Origin: Tenacibaculum sp.
Lineage (GTDB): Bacteria > Bacteroidota > Bacteroidia > Flavobacteriales > Flavobacteriaceae
Direction: 5' to 3'
NCBI GenBank assembly: GCA_020629275.1
Contig: JAHDDQ010000004.1
Span: 1 to 64,000, forward strand
DNA length: 64,000 nucleotides
Shown: positions 35,579 to 43,799 of the stretch, piece after piece
Numbering within the stretch: the first letter of the stretch is position 1
Layout of the letters: each line of letters opens with the position of its first letter
Notes under the pieces: generated by a model
Seen by the model: the letters and a program-made list of their open reading frames with translations, nothing else
The model's database searches: none
What the model was told of the DNA's origin: nothing
Position numbers and translations under genes: made by a program

Positions 35579-36399
35579 AGCTTTCCGTTTTTATATTCAC
35601 CTAAAATTTTAAAGTCTTCAGCCATAATGTTCATTATAGCTTTAGCTTTGGCGTAATCTTCATACTTATCAAAAGTTACATCTACAAAAAATGAATATTT
35701 CCAAGGAGTTTCTATTCTTGGTAATGATTGTATTTTAGTTAAATTTAAGTTGCAGTCACTTAAAACGTTAAGTATAGATGCTAGACTTCCTCTTTTATGT
35801 TCAAGTTCAAATTTAATAGAAGCTTTACTAATATCTGTGTTAGACATTATCTTGCCTTGTGGTTCTACGATAACAAATCGTGTAGCATTATTTTGTATCG
35901 TTTGGATATCGTTAGCTAAAATATTTAAATCAAAAATTTCAGCAGCTTCCTTACTTGCTAAAGCTCCGACACCTATCAACTGTTTTTTTTGAATCCTTTC
36001 AGCTACCTCCGCAGTATCTTTGTCTTCTATGAGCTTTATATGAGGATGTTTTTTGAAGAAAGATTTGCATTGTAATAGCGCCATTGGGTGAGAATACACT
36101 TCCTTTATATCTTGTATTTGCTGATTTTGAAGTGACATTAGATTCATGCTAATGTTTAAAAAGTATTCTCCAGTGATGCTGAGATTGTTATCGGCTATCA
36201 ACGCATAATTCGGAATAATAGATCCAGCAATTGAATTTTCAATAGCCATAACACCATTATCGCATTCTTTTAGCAGTAAGCTGTTAACCAAAGAGTCAAA
36301 AGACATACACTTATTCAGTGAGATATCTTCGCTAAAATAATTTTTTGCAACTATGTGATGGTTGCTACCTTCTATACCTTGTATGGCTATTCTTTTCAT
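35575..36399 (-). CDS. pheA: Prephenate dehydratase with ACT domain
   Basis: PheA turns prephenate into phenylpyruvate. The catalytic domain (residues 1-180) shows GIEGSNHHIVAKNYF, CDNGVMAIENSIAGSI, SHPMALLQCKSFF and NNATRFVIVEP, which contains the catalytic TRF. The ACT domain follows, with HKRGSLASILNVLSDCNLNLTKIQSLPR (GALA/ESRP-like), where phenylalanine would bind. The 274-residue protein is the first gene of the aromatic operon. Its ATG lies a few bases after the T run of the attenuator terminator, so its expression should depend on read-through. Confidence 0.96.
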   Translation of the reverse strand: MKRIAIQGIEGSNHHIVAKNYFSEDISLNKCMSFDSLVNSLLLKECDNGVMAIENSIAGSIIPNYALIADNNLSITGEYFLNISMNLMSLQNQQIQDIKEVYSHPMALLQCKSFFKKHPHIKLIEDKDTAEVAERIQKKQLIGVGALASKEAAEIFDLNILANDIQTIQNNATRFVIVEPQGKIMSNTDISKASIKFELEHKRGSLASILNVLSDCNLNLTKIQSLPRIETPWKYSFFVDVTFDKYEDYAKAKAIMNIMAEDFKILGEYKNGKL

Positions 36400-36404
36400 T
36401 TTTA

Positions 36405-36438
36405 ATCAAAAAAAAAGCCTCGAAAAAATCGAGACTTT
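36405..36438 (-). terminator. Attenuator terminator of the pheA operon
   Basis: On the minus strand AAAGTCTCGA (36438-36429) pairs with TCGAGGCTTT (36423-36414), with one G-U pair and a 5-nt T loop. A run of nine T follows. It lies between the leader peptide gene and pheA. Confidence 0.88.
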
Positions 36439-36476
36439 ACATGTATATTATGTTTTGTGTTAACAATATATGGTAC

Positions 36477-36484
36477 AAAGTCTC
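36477..36484 (-). promoter_or_regulatory. Antiterminator strand of the pheA attenuator
   Basis: GAGACTTT on the minus strand overlaps the leader peptide's stop codon (TGA). It is exactly complementary to AAAGTCTC, the 5' arm of the terminator. A ribosome stopped earlier on the Phe/Tyr codons would leave it free to pair; a ribosome at the stop codon would cover it. Confidence 0.8.
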
Positions 36485-36542
36485 AACTCCTACTAAAATA
36501 GTAAAAGTAAAAATAGAACCCTTGCCAAATGTTTTGTAACAT
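36483..36542 (-). CDS. Phe/Tyr leader peptide of the aromatic operon attenuator
   Basis: A 19-codon frame reads MLQNIWQGFYFYFYYFSRS. It holds eight consecutive aromatic codons, four Phe and four Tyr, plus one Trp. It starts about 20 nt after the predicted transcription start and ends inside the antiterminator strand, 44 nt before the terminator stem. The arrangement is that of PheL-type leader peptides, where ribosome stalling on uncharged tRNA decides between terminator and antiterminator. The peptide itself probably has no other job. Confidence 0.88.
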   Translation of the reverse strand: MLQNIWQGFYFYFYYFSRS

Positions 36543-36567
36543 CATTAGTTATTTTAATTATATGAGA

Positions 36568-36597
36568 CAAATCTAATTATTTAATTGAATAAAACAA
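36568..36597 (-). promoter_or_regulatory. Promoter of the aromatic operon
   Basis: The minus strand has TTG (plus CAA, 36595-36597), a 19-nt spacer and TAGATTTG (plus CAAATCTA, 36568-36575). This is an exact match to the Bacteroidota consensus TTG-N19-TAnnTTTG. The predicted start near 36561 leads straight into the leader peptide. Confidence 0.85.
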
Positions 36598-36720
36598 GTA
36601 CTCTTAACATTATTTTTCAAGTTTTTTTAATAACGTAAAAATTAGCTGTGTTTTTTGAAATTTTCATAATAAAGTACCCTATTTATTGTTTCTTTTAATC
36701 AAAGGATGAGTTAGTTAAAT

Positions 36721-36760
36721 CAAAATGTTTAATGTTTTTTAAATAACATTAAACATTTTG
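36721..36760. promoter_or_regulatory. Perfect inverted repeat operator, 16-bp arms
   Basis: CAAAATGTTTAATGTT (36721-36736), an 8-bp spacer TTTTAAAT and the exact reverse complement AACATTAAACATTTTG (36745-36760). The right arm directly touches the -7 box TATATTTG (36761-36768), so a bound protein would block polymerase. The rightward CIA30/oxidoreductase operon follows. The binding protein is not evident in the window. Confidence 0.8.
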
Positions 36761-36768
36761 TATATTTG
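36761..36768 (+). promoter_or_regulatory. -7 promoter box of the CIA30 operon
   Basis: TATATTTG matches TAnnTTTG, about 80 bp before the CIA30 start codon and immediately after the inverted repeat. Confidence 0.75.
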
Positions 36769-36849
36769 TGTGTGTTAATACGTTGTTTTGAAAAAGATTA
36801 CAGAATGGTATCATTTTCTCTAACCAGCTATTATTTGAAATAATTTAAA

Positions 36850-37380
36850 ATGAAACTATATATATTTAACTTTTTAGTAATGATGATACTACCAGCTCAA
36901 GTGATTTTTGATTTTAATAAAAATGCAGATACTTCCAAATGGAAGATAATTGATGATGTAGTTATGGGTGGAAAATCATCGGGTAATTTTTATATTAATG
37001 GATCGGGTAACGGAGTATTCGAAGGAGAAGTTTCATTAGAAAATAATGGGGGATTCTCTTCTCTACGCTTAAGATTTGATAAAGTAAGCACAGAAGGATT
37101 TACCAAAATAGTTGTAAAAGTTAAAGGAGACGGAAAGAAATATCAGTTTAGAATAAAAACCAAGACGTCGGATTATTATTCGTACATAAGTTATTTTGAA
37201 TCTAAACAAGAATGGACAGATATTGAAATTCCTTTAAAAACCATGTCTCCGGCTTTTCGAGGAAGAAAGTTAGATATACCTAATTACGATGCAGATTTTA
37301 TTGAAGAAATTGCTTTTTTAATAGGAAATAAAAAAGAAGAACGATTCAAGTTGGAAATAAATAAGATCATGTTAAAATAA
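36850..37380 (+). CDS. CIA30-family protein
   Basis: The protein is a 176-residue member of the CIA30 (complex I intermediate-associated protein 30) family, a galactose-binding-like beta sandwich. Family features are DDVVMGGKSSGNF, FEGEVSLENNGGFSSLR, YQFRIKTKTSDYYSYISYF and FLIGNKKEERFKLEI. A hydrophobic start (MKLYIFNFLVMMILPAQV) may be a signal sequence. In bacteria the role is unknown. It is first in a two-gene operon with an FAD oxidoreductase 29 bp downstream, behind the strong inverted-repeat operator. Confidence 0.88.
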   Translation: MKLYIFNFLVMMILPAQVIFDFNKNADTSKWKIIDDVVMGGKSSGNFYINGSGNGVFEGEVSLENNGGFSSLRLRFDKVSTEGFTKIVVKVKGDGKKYQFRIKTKTSDYYSYISYFESKQEWTDIEIPLKTMSPAFRGRKLDIPNYDADFIEEIAFLIGNKKEERFKLEINKIMLK

Positions 37381-37409
37381 ATAGACTAGTTAGCTTATAA
37401 ATTAAAGAA

Positions 37410-38663
37410 ATGAAAAAAGAAGATTTTAAAATTCATATTATTGGAGCTGGAGTTAGTGGTCTTATTGCTGCTAAGGTTTTAGAATCAAGTGGGTATAAAC
37501 CTGTTATTTTTGAGGCTTCTAATGATGTAGGAGGTAGGGTTAAAACAGATATAGTTGAGGGCTATCAGTTAGATCATGGATTTCAAGTATTGCTAACAGA
37601 TTATCCTTTAGCAAAAAAATATTTAGACTATGAGTTATTAGAACTGCAAAAGTTTGTTCCTGGAGCTGTTGTGTATAAGCAAAAGAAAAAAGTGCTTTTA
37701 GGAGATCCTCTGAGAGATCTAAGTTTGCTGTTTCCGACGCTTTTTTCTGATATAGGAACTTTGGCAGATAAGCTCAGGATTTTTAGATTAAATACCCGTT
37801 TAAAAAGCAAATCATTAAAATTGATCTTCGAAGAAGAAGAAACATCAACAAAGGCTTATTTAGAAAGCAAAGGTTTTTCCAATCGAATTATAGGTGAATT
37901 TTTTAAACCTTTTTTTAGTGGTATTTTTTTAGAGTCTAAATTGGCTACATCAAGTAGAATGTTTGAGTTTGTATATAAAATGTTTGGTAATGGATATGCT
38001 ACTATTCCCAAAAAAGGAATCCATGCAATTCCTAGACAACTCTCAGATGGATTACAGCATACTAGAATTCATCTGAATACCAAAGTGAAATCAGTTGAAA
38101 ATAAAGCAATAGTATTGCATAGTGGAAAGAAGTATGAAAGTGATCTTACAATTATTGCTACAGAAGCAGGGAGTTTAATAAATCGTACCCATGGAAAGTT
38201 CAGAGATTGGAAATCTTGTCAAACATTATATTTCACAGCAAATAATAGACCTATAAAAAAACCAGTTATTGGATTAATTGCTGATGACTTTTCGTTAATA
38301 AATAATTTATTTTATCACACGAGCCTAGCTATGTCTAAGAAAGGAGATAAAGAATTATTGTCTGTTACTGTTGTGAGAGAACACGCTTTAACTGACGAAA
38401 AGCTTATCGAAGAGGTAAAAAAAGAGCTAGAAGTTCTGTGTGGAATAAGTGATGTAGAGTTTTTGAAACTCTACAATATAACTAAAGCATTACCAAATAA
38501 TGACACTATTTCTTATGAAAATACATTAGATCAAATAAGAGTTGATGATACAATCATTTTAGCTGGAGATGTATTATTGAATGGTTCATTGAATGCAGCG
38601 ATGGCTTCAGGAGAAAAAGCGGCAGAATATGCCATTGAGTTAATGACTGATAAATTGAACTAA
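37410..38663 (+). CDS. NAD(P)/FAD-dependent oxidoreductase (phytoene desaturase/protoporphyrinogen oxidase-like)
   Basis: The 417-residue flavoprotein belongs to the amine-oxidase superfamily. The N-terminal dinucleotide motif IIGAGVSGLIAAKVLESSG is followed by FEASNDVGGRVKTD. FKPFFSGIFLE resembles phytoene desaturase-like enzymes. The C-terminal FAD-binding part is ILAGDVLLNGSLNAAMASGEKAA. The substrate is unknown. It is in an operon with CIA30, and both are expected to be switched by whatever binds the 16-bp-arm repeat. A light- or redox-stress role is possible but only inferred. Confidence 0.88.
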   Translation: MKKEDFKIHIIGAGVSGLIAAKVLESSGYKPVIFEASNDVGGRVKTDIVEGYQLDHGFQVLLTDYPLAKKYLDYELLELQKFVPGAVVYKQKKKVLLGDPLRDLSLLFPTLFSDIGTLADKLRIFRLNTRLKSKSLKLIFEEEETSTKAYLESKGFSNRIIGEFFKPFFSGIFLESKLATSSRMFEFVYKMFGNGYATIPKKGIHAIPRQLSDGLQHTRIHLNTKVKSVENKAIVLHSGKKYESDLTIIATEAGSLINRTHGKFRDWKSCQTLYFTANNRPIKKPVIGLIADDFSLINNLFYHTSLAMSKKGDKELLSVTVVREHALTDEKLIEEVKKELEVLCGISDVEFLKLYNITKALPNNDTISYENTLDQIRVDDTIILAGDVLLNGSLNAAMASGEKAAEYAIELMTDKLN

Positions 38664-38690
38664 TTTTGGTAAAGCAGATTTATTATAAAT

Positions 38691-39056
38691 TTATATTTCA
38701 GTAGATTTATATTCTTCTAATTTTTCAAGCGTTACATATTGTAATGCTTTTTTGTGTGTAGCGTTTAAATTTATCAATGGAGCTTTACCTGCTTTTTCAG
38801 CTTGCATCCATCGAGATATACACAAGCACCAGCTATCTCCTGGTTGTAAGCCAGGAAATGACCAGTGTGGAATTGGTGTAGATAAATCATTGCCTCTTGA
38901 TTTAGTATAATCAAGAAATTCTTTTGTCATTATTGCGCAAACTATGTGAGTTCCATGATCAGAAGTAGTCGTTCTACAGGTACCGTCTCTAAAGTACCCG
39001 GTCATAGGATCTGTACAACAGCTTAAAATAGGTTTACCAAAAACATTTAATTCCAT
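38691..39056 (-). CDS. DUF2237 family protein
   Basis: The 121-residue cysteine-containing protein matches the DUF2237 pattern: VFGKPILSCCTDPMTGYFRDG, HTVC-like HIVCAIMTKEFLDY and FPGLQPGDSWCLCISRWMQA. The function is unknown. It is probably cytoplasmic. It starts 8 bp after the small gene upstream of it on the same strand, so it may share a transcript with folE and queD. Confidence 0.9.
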   Translation of the reverse strand: MELNVFGKPILSCCTDPMTGYFRDGTCRTTTSDHGTHIVCAIMTKEFLDYTKSRGNDLSTPIPHWSFPGLQPGDSWCLCISRWMQAEKAGKAPLINLNATHKKALQYVTLEKLEEYKSTEI

Positions 39057-39064
39057 ATTGTTAA

Positions 39065-39241
39065 TTAGAATGCATTTTTTAAGCTTTCTATTTTATTTAA
39101 AATACGTTGCGCTTCGTGATGTTTTAAATGACTTTCATCATTGTTTTGATTGATTAACTTTTTTCGCTCTAACATCAACTTTTCGTATTCGTCTTTAAGT
39201 TTATCTTCTAAAGTTTTTTTCTTAAAGATATTCAAAAACAT
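39065..39241 (-). CDS. Small charged Lacal_2735-like protein
   Basis: A 58-residue frame starts MFLNIFKKKTLEDKLKDEY and ends KIESLKNAF. It is helical and rich in Lys and Glu, like the small flavobacterial proteins named after Lacal_2735. It lies between folE (4 bp upstream) and the DUF2237 gene (8 bp downstream) on the same strand, which supports it as a real gene. The function is unknown. Confidence 0.75.
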   Translation of the reverse strand: MFLNIFKKKTLEDKLKDEYEKLMLERKKLINQNNDESHLKHHEAQRILNKIESLKNAF

Positions 39242-39244
39242 AAT

Positions 39245-39928
39245 TTATTCTTTAAGGTAATTTTGTAGTTCACTTATTTTCTCAGGAGTATTAAAGGCAC
39301 CTCCATAAAATGATGTAATAGTAGATGAAGTGTCATCTTTAATACCTCTAGAAGATACGCATAAATGTTTAGCATCAATAATAACAGCTACATCTTCTGT
39401 GTTTAGTATTGTTTTGAGTTCACTAGCGATTTGGTTTGTTAATCGTTCTTGGACTTGTGGTCGTTTTGCATAATACTGTACAATTCTATTAAGCTTAGAT
39501 AACCCAATTACTTTACCAGAAGAAATATATGCCACGTGAGCTTTTCCAATGATAGGAACAAAATGATGTTCACAGTTAGAGTAAAAAGTAATATTCTTTT
39601 CTACCAACATTTGATTGTATTGGTATTTGTTGTCAAATAAAGCTACCTTAGGTTTATTTTCAGGATTTAGTCCAGAAAATATTTCATCAATATACATTTT
39701 TGCAACTCTATTAGGAGTACCTTTTAAACTGTCATCAGTAAGGTCTAAACCCATTACATTCATAATTTCTTTGAACAGAACGGCAATTTTTTCTTTTTTA
39801 ATTTGATCTGAAGTTTCAAAGGCATCAGCACGCATAGGAGTTTCCAACCCTGTGTAAATGTGATCATTTCCAATTTCTTCATCAGTAAACCCATTAAGTT
39901 TACTTTCTTTAGTAAGGGTATTCAACAT
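39245..39928 (-). CDS. folE: GTP cyclohydrolase I
   Basis: FolE converts GTP to dihydroneopterin triphosphate, the entry to folate and to deazapurine synthesis. Motifs include KGTPNRVAKMYIDEIFSGL, ITFYSNCEHHFVPIIGKAHVAYI (zinc Cys and His), GLSKLNRIVQYYAKRPQVQERLT and the second zinc Cys in AKHLCVSSRG. I prefer the ATG at 39928 (MLNTLTKESK), which overlaps queD by 20 bp, over the one at 39967. It follows queD, so the two pterin genes are co-expressed. Confidence 0.95.
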   Translation of the reverse strand: MLNTLTKESKLNGFTDEEIGNDHIYTGLETPMRADAFETSDQIKKEKIAVLFKEIMNVMGLDLTDDSLKGTPNRVAKMYIDEIFSGLNPENKPKVALFDNKYQYNQMLVEKNITFYSNCEHHFVPIIGKAHVAYISSGKVIGLSKLNRIVQYYAKRPQVQERLTNQIASELKTILNTEDVAVIIDAKHLCVSSRGIKDDTSSTITSFYGGAFNTPEKISELQNYLKE

Positions 39929-40319
39929 AATTTCTTGGTGTTTCGTAAAGTTTAATTTTAATGTCAAAAGAGGAATCGATTTTTGCTTTTATTAAATCGT
40001 AAATTACTATTGCTATGTTTTCAGCAGTAGGATTTAATTTTTCGAATTCTGGAACGTCTAGATTTAAATTCTTATGATCGAAACGCTCAAGAACTTCAGA
40101 TTTAATAATGTCAGATAATATTTTTGTATCGATTACATAGCCTGTATCTGGATCACAAAAGCCAATGACTTTAACTTCCATTTCATAATTATGTCCATGA
40201 TAATTCGGGTTATTACATTTTCCAAATACAGCTTTATTTTTAGCATCATCCCAATTAGGGTTGTGTAACCTGTGGGCTGCATTAAAATGTTCTCTTCTAA
40301 CAATAGCTAGTTTATGCAT
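39909..40319 (-). CDS. queD: 6-carboxy-5,6,7,8-tetrahydropterin synthase
   Basis: QueD uses dihydroneopterin triphosphate, FolE's product, in queuosine synthesis. The 136-residue protein is related to 6-pyruvoyltetrahydropterin synthases. Zinc-binding His are in HFNAAHRL and NYHGHNY, the catalytic Cys in FGKCNNPNYHGH, and FEKLNPTAENIAIVIYD is conserved. It is upstream of folE with overlapping ends. A PTPS role cannot be fully excluded. Confidence 0.9.
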   Translation of the reverse strand: MHKLAIVRREHFNAAHRLHNPNWDDAKNKAVFGKCNNPNYHGHNYEMEVKVIGFCDPDTGYVIDTKILSDIIKSEVLERFDHKNLNLDVPEFEKLNPTAENIAIVIYDLIKAKIDSSFDIKIKLYETPRNYVEYPY

Positions 40320-40346
40320 TCTTATTATTGGTTTTTATTTTTCTGA

Positions 40347-40574
40347 TTAAAATAAAGGTTCTGGTTTTCCCTTTAATCTAATCTCTATCCTTTTTTTCTT
40401 AGCTGTCAAACGTTTCATGATGTCCATTAGCTGAGAGTCTTTTGTTTTTTTGTAAATTTCATTAATGGCTAGAATCAATCTTTTAGCTTCTCTAGACGCA
40501 ACTACTCTATCACTGGTAGACATATGGCTCATTTTTGCTTTTTCAAACTCTTGTGCTTGGTTTAGTAAATCCAT
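40347..40574 (-). CDS. Small conserved-looking protein, unknown function
   Basis: The 75-residue charged helical protein starts MDLLNQAQEFEKAKMSHM and ends RLKGKPEPLF. I recognise no domain. It precedes queD by 27 bp on the same strand and may be the first gene of the pterin operon. The start and size look natural for a real gene. Confidence 0.65.
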   Translation of the reverse strand: MDLLNQAQEFEKAKMSHMSTSDRVVASREAKRLILAINEIYKKTKDSQLMDIMKRLTAKKKRIEIRLKGKPEPLF

Positions 40575-40756
40575 ATGATATATATTTTTGTTTAAGTTAT
40601 ATCAAATATAGTTAAACAAAATTAAATATCTGTATTTTAACCTATAAAATATTATTATGTAAGGATTGTTATCACTTATAATTAATAAAGATATTTTTAT
40701 GGTTCGTGAGGTTAGAAGAGATGTAGTGTATTATTGAAATAAGATTTTTTGAAAGC

Positions 40757-40790
40757 ATAAAAAAAGCCTCTCAAAAATTGAGAGGCTTTT
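40757..40790 (-). terminator. tRNA-Asp terminator
   Basis: GCCTCTCAA and TTGAGAGGC form a perfect stem with A and T tracts on both sides, just downstream of the tRNA on the minus strand. Confidence 0.85.
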
Positions 40791-40792
40791 CG

Positions 40793-40866
40793 CGGTCTGG
40801 ACGGGACTCGAACCCGCGACCCCATGCGTGACAGGCATGTATTCTAACCAGCTGAACTACCAGACC
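40793..40866 (-). tRNA. tRNA-Asp (anticodon GTC)
   Basis: On the minus strand a complete cloverleaf is visible. The acceptor GGTCTGG pairs with CCAGACC. The D arm contains AGCTGGTTAGAAT. The anticodon stem-loop is CATGC-CTGTCAC-GCATG, giving anticodon GTC. The T arm is GCGGG-TTCGAGT-CCCGT. The discriminator base is G and CCA is not encoded. Confidence 0.96.
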
Positions 40867-40930
40867 GTTGCGATTGCGGGTGCAAATATACAAGCCTTTT
40901 TCGATTCTGCAAACTTTTTAAGAGAAAAAA

Positions 40931-41857
40931 TTAAAATTTATTTCTGCTCACTAGGTAAGTTGTTAATACAGTGTGAAGTCCGTCATTAATATTTACAGGG
41001 ACATAACTGATTTTATATTGCAGGCATTTGTTTTTTAGAGTTGAAAAGTATTTAGACACTTCATTAGTGTAGTCCTTTCTTATAGAATCAGCATACAAGT
41101 CTATTTCTTGATTTGTTTCCACATCTACATATTTTCTTGGAGTATTATCAAAATCAAAATTAAACTCTGTTTTTCCGTCATAAGTATGAAATAAGACTAC
41201 TTCATGTTTGTTATGTTTGAGATGGCGTAAAGCGTCAAACAATTTATCTTGATCTTCCGAAGTTTGAAACATGTCTGTGAATAAAAAAATCAAAGAACGC
41301 CTATGTATCTTTTCTGCAATTTCATGCAAGTATGTATAAGTTTCTGTGCTTTTAGTTTCTTTGGGACTAATCAGCAGGTTCTCTAATTGACGTAATAATA
41401 GTTTTCTATGTCTTTCACTTCCTTTTTCAGGGGCATAGTATTCATAGGTATCAGCGTATATACTTAAACCTACAGCATCTCGTTGTTTTTTGAAAACTTC
41501 AAGTAAACACGCTGTTGCAACAGAAGAAAAACCAATTTTATTAAGGTTGTCAAATTGCTGTGTTTGTTGAATAGGATAATGCATAGATGATGAATTATCT
41601 ATAATCACATGACATCTTAAATTAGTCTCCTCTTCATATTTCTTTATGTATAACTTTTCAGTTTTAGCAAAAAGTTTCCAATCTATGTGGCGAGTGTTTT
41701 CTCCTTTATTGTATAGTTTATGTTCAGAAAATTCAACAGAAAAACCATGGAATGGACTTTTGTGCATTCCTGTTATAAAACCTTCGACAATTTGCTTAGC
41801 CAAAAAATCAAGGTTTTTTATTTCAGATGATTGGATATTTGAAAGATCAATACTCAT
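40931..41857 (-). CDS. DUF58 domain protein
   Basis: The 308-residue protein has a von Willebrand A-like fold. The DUF58 signature is HSPFHGFSVEFSEHKLYNKGENTRHIDWKLFAKTEKLYIKKYEEETN (shown here only in part: GENTRHIDWK, KLYIKKYEE). A MIDAS-like DNSSSM follows. Such genes usually accompany MoxR ATPases and Bat aerotolerance genes; none is next to it within this window. It is probably cytoplasmic or membrane-associated. Confidence 0.88.
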   Translation of the reverse strand: MSIDLSNIQSSEIKNLDFLAKQIVEGFITGMHKSPFHGFSVEFSEHKLYNKGENTRHIDWKLFAKTEKLYIKKYEEETNLRCHVIIDNSSSMHYPIQQTQQFDNLNKIGFSSVATACLLEVFKKQRDAVGLSIYADTYEYYAPEKGSERHRKLLLRQLENLLISPKETKSTETYTYLHEIAEKIHRRSLIFLFTDMFQTSEDQDKLFDALRHLKHNKHEVVLFHTYDGKTEFNFDFDNTPRKYVDVETNQEIDLYADSIRKDYTNEVSKYFSTLKNKCLQYKISYVPVNINDGLHTVLTTYLVSRNKF

Positions 41858-41865
41858 ATATCGAA

Positions 41866-41898
41866 AATAAAAAAAGGTTTGACAAAAGCCAAACCTTT
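41866..41898 (-). terminator. trxA terminator
   Basis: AAAGGTTTG (41873-41881) pairs with CAAACCTTT (41890-41898), with an A tract that reads as T on the minus strand, downstream of trxA. Confidence 0.8.
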
Positions 41899-41927
41899 AC
41901 ATTCATTCTTTTTAAGAACTACATATA

Positions 41928-42245
41928 TTATAATGCAGCATCAATTTTGTCCGTGTATGCTTTCTTTGGAGCAGCACCAACTTGTTTGGCAACAACTTCT
42001 CCGTTTTTGAAAACTAATACTGTAGGAATATTTCTTACACCGTATTTTGCAGCAAATTCTTGATTTGCGTCTACATCTACCTTTCCAACAACAGCTTTAC
42101 CCTCGTATTCGCCGCTAATTTCATCGATAATAGGACCAACCATTCTACAAGGGCCACACCATGTTGCCCAAAAATCTACTAAAACAGGTTTGTCAGATTT
42201 TAATACTACTTCATCAAATGATGCATCTGTAATTTCTAATGCCAT
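41928..42245 (-). CDS. trxA: Thioredoxin
   Basis: The 105-residue thioredoxin has the active site FWATWCGPCRMVGP, the cis-Pro in RNIPTVLVF and DVDANQEFAAKYGV. It is the cytoplasmic disulfide reductant. It is monocistronic, upstream of the DUF58 gene but separated by a terminator. Confidence 0.97.
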   Translation of the reverse strand: MALEITDASFDEVVLKSDKPVLVDFWATWCGPCRMVGPIIDEISGEYEGKAVVGKVDVDANQEFAAKYGVRNIPTVLVFKNGEVVAKQVGAAPKKAYTDKIDAAL

Positions 42246-42388
42246 TTATTTTCTTTTTTATTTACTATACACAAATGTAATAATTTATTTCACTAAATAA
42301 ACCTTTTGATAGATTGGTTTTTCTTATATGAGCATCGATTTTACAAATAAACAATGCCCGTAAGTTTTTATAAGTTAGATAATAGTAC

Positions 42389-42396
42389 TAAATTTG
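42389..42396 (+). promoter_or_regulatory. -7 promoter box of metK
   Basis: TAAATTTG matches TAnnTTTG. Its predicted start is just before the riboswitch aptamer, so the whole aptamer is at the 5' end of the message. Confidence 0.7.
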
Positions 42397-42407
42397 CGAC
42401 TTAAATT

Positions 42408-42465
42408 TTGGAGGAAAGATTTGATTCTGATTGCAACCTCGTAAAAAAATGCTAAAGCAGTAATG
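42408..42465 (+). ncRNA. SAM-II-type riboswitch upstream of metK
   Basis: The conserved pieces of the SAM-II (metA-type) aptamer occur in order. The P1 5' arm GAGG (42411-42414) is followed by AAAGATTTGATT and ATTGCAA, directly before the P1 3' arm CCTC (42437-42440). GTAAAAAAATGCTAAAGCAG closes the set. This fits the H-type pseudoknot of the class from memory of its consensus. It sits 66 nt before the SAM synthetase start codon, so SAM would feed back on its own synthesis. Confidence 0.72.
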
Positions 42466-42530
42466 TTTTACTTCTTTTGCGACCAATAGTTTCAAGTCTT
42501 AGTTAATAATTAAATTACAAACATACTATA

Positions 42531-43778
42531 ATGCCTTATTTTTTTACATCAGAAAGTGTATCAGAAGGACACCCAGATAAAGTTGCAGATCAAATTAGTG
42601 ATGCTTTAATAGATAATTTTTTAGCATTTGATCCAGAAGCAAAAGTTGCTTGTGAAACATTAGTAACAACAGGTCAGGTAGTACTGGCAGGTGAAGTGAA
42701 ATCTAAAACATATCTTGACGTTCAAAAAATTGCAAGAAACGTAATCAACAAAATTGGATATACTAAAAGTGAATACATGTTCGATGGTAATTCATGTGGT
42801 ATATTTTCTGCAATACATGAACAGTCAGACGATATTAATAGAGGAGTAGATAGAGCTTCGAAAGAGGAGCAGGGTGCAGGAGATCAAGGAATGATGTTCG
42901 GTTATGCTACTAATGAAACGGAAACGTACATGCCATTAGCACTAGATCTTGCACATCTAATATTGAAAGAACTTGCAGAGTTACGTAGAGAAAACAATGA
43001 AATTAAATATTTAAGGCCAGATGCAAAGAGTCAGGTAACTATTGAATATTCAGATGATAATATTCCTCAACGAGTTGAAGCTATTGTAGTTTCTACTCAG
43101 CATGATGATTTTGATGCTGATGAAGCTATGCTTTCTAAAATTAGAGAAGATATTGAGAATATTTTAATACCAAGGGTAATCGCTAAATTACCTGAGAATA
43201 TTCAGAAGTTATTCAATAATGATATTAAGTATCATATAAACCCAACTGGTAAATTTGTAATAGGTGGTCCTCATGGTGACACAGGTTTAACAGGAAGAAA
43301 AATTATAGTTGATACTTATGGAGGGAAAGGAGCACACGGTGGAGGTGCATTTTCTGGTAAAGATCCTAGTAAAGTAGATAGAAGTGCTGCTTATGCAACA
43401 CGTCATATTGCAAAAAATTTAGTTGCTGCAGGAATTGCAGACGAAATTTTAGTACAGGTTTCTTATGCTATCGGTGTAGTTGAGCCTATGGGAATATTTG
43501 TTGACACATACGGAACTGCAAAGGTTGATCTAACAGATGGTGAAATCGCTAAAAAGGTTTCTGAGATTTTTGATATGAGACCTCATGCCATTGAAACTAG
43601 ATTAAAACTACGTACACCAATTTACAGTGAAACTGCAGCTTATGGACATATGGGTAGAACTAATGAAATTGTTACTAAAACCTTTGTTCAACCTAATGGA
43701 GACAGTAAAACGTTAGACGTAGAATTATTTACTTGGGAAAAGTTAGATTATGTAGCAAAAATTAAGGAAGCTTTTTAA
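42531..43778 (+). CDS. metK: S-adenosylmethionine synthetase
   Basis: MetK makes SAM from methionine and ATP. The 415-residue protein shows [19 protein letters not shown] at the N terminus, [13 protein letters not shown], the P-loop-like [21 protein letters not shown] and [20 protein letters not shown]. It stands alone, preceded by the SAM-II-like element and followed by a strong terminator. Confidence 0.98.
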   Translation: MPYFFTSESVSEGHPDKVADQISDALIDNFLAFDPEAKVACETLVTTGQVVLAGEVKSKTYLDVQKIARNVINKIGYTKSEYMFDGNSCGIFSAIHEQSDDINRGVDRASKEEQGAGDQGMMFGYATNETETYMPLALDLAHLILKELAELRRENNEIKYLRPDAKSQVTIEYSDDNIPQRVEAIVVSTQHDDFDADEAMLSKIREDIENILIPRVIAKLPENIQKLFNNDIKYHINPTGKFVIGGPHGDTGLTGRKIIVDTYGGKGAHGGGAFSGKDPSKVDRSAAYATRHIAKNLVAAGIADEILVQVSYAIGVVEPMGIFVDTYGTAKVDLTDGEIAKKVSEIFDMRPHAIETRLKLRTPIYSETAAYGHMGRTNEIVTKTFVQPNGDSKTLDVELFTWEKLDYVAKIKEAF

Positions 43779-43799
43779 TTTTCATATCCATAACACATA

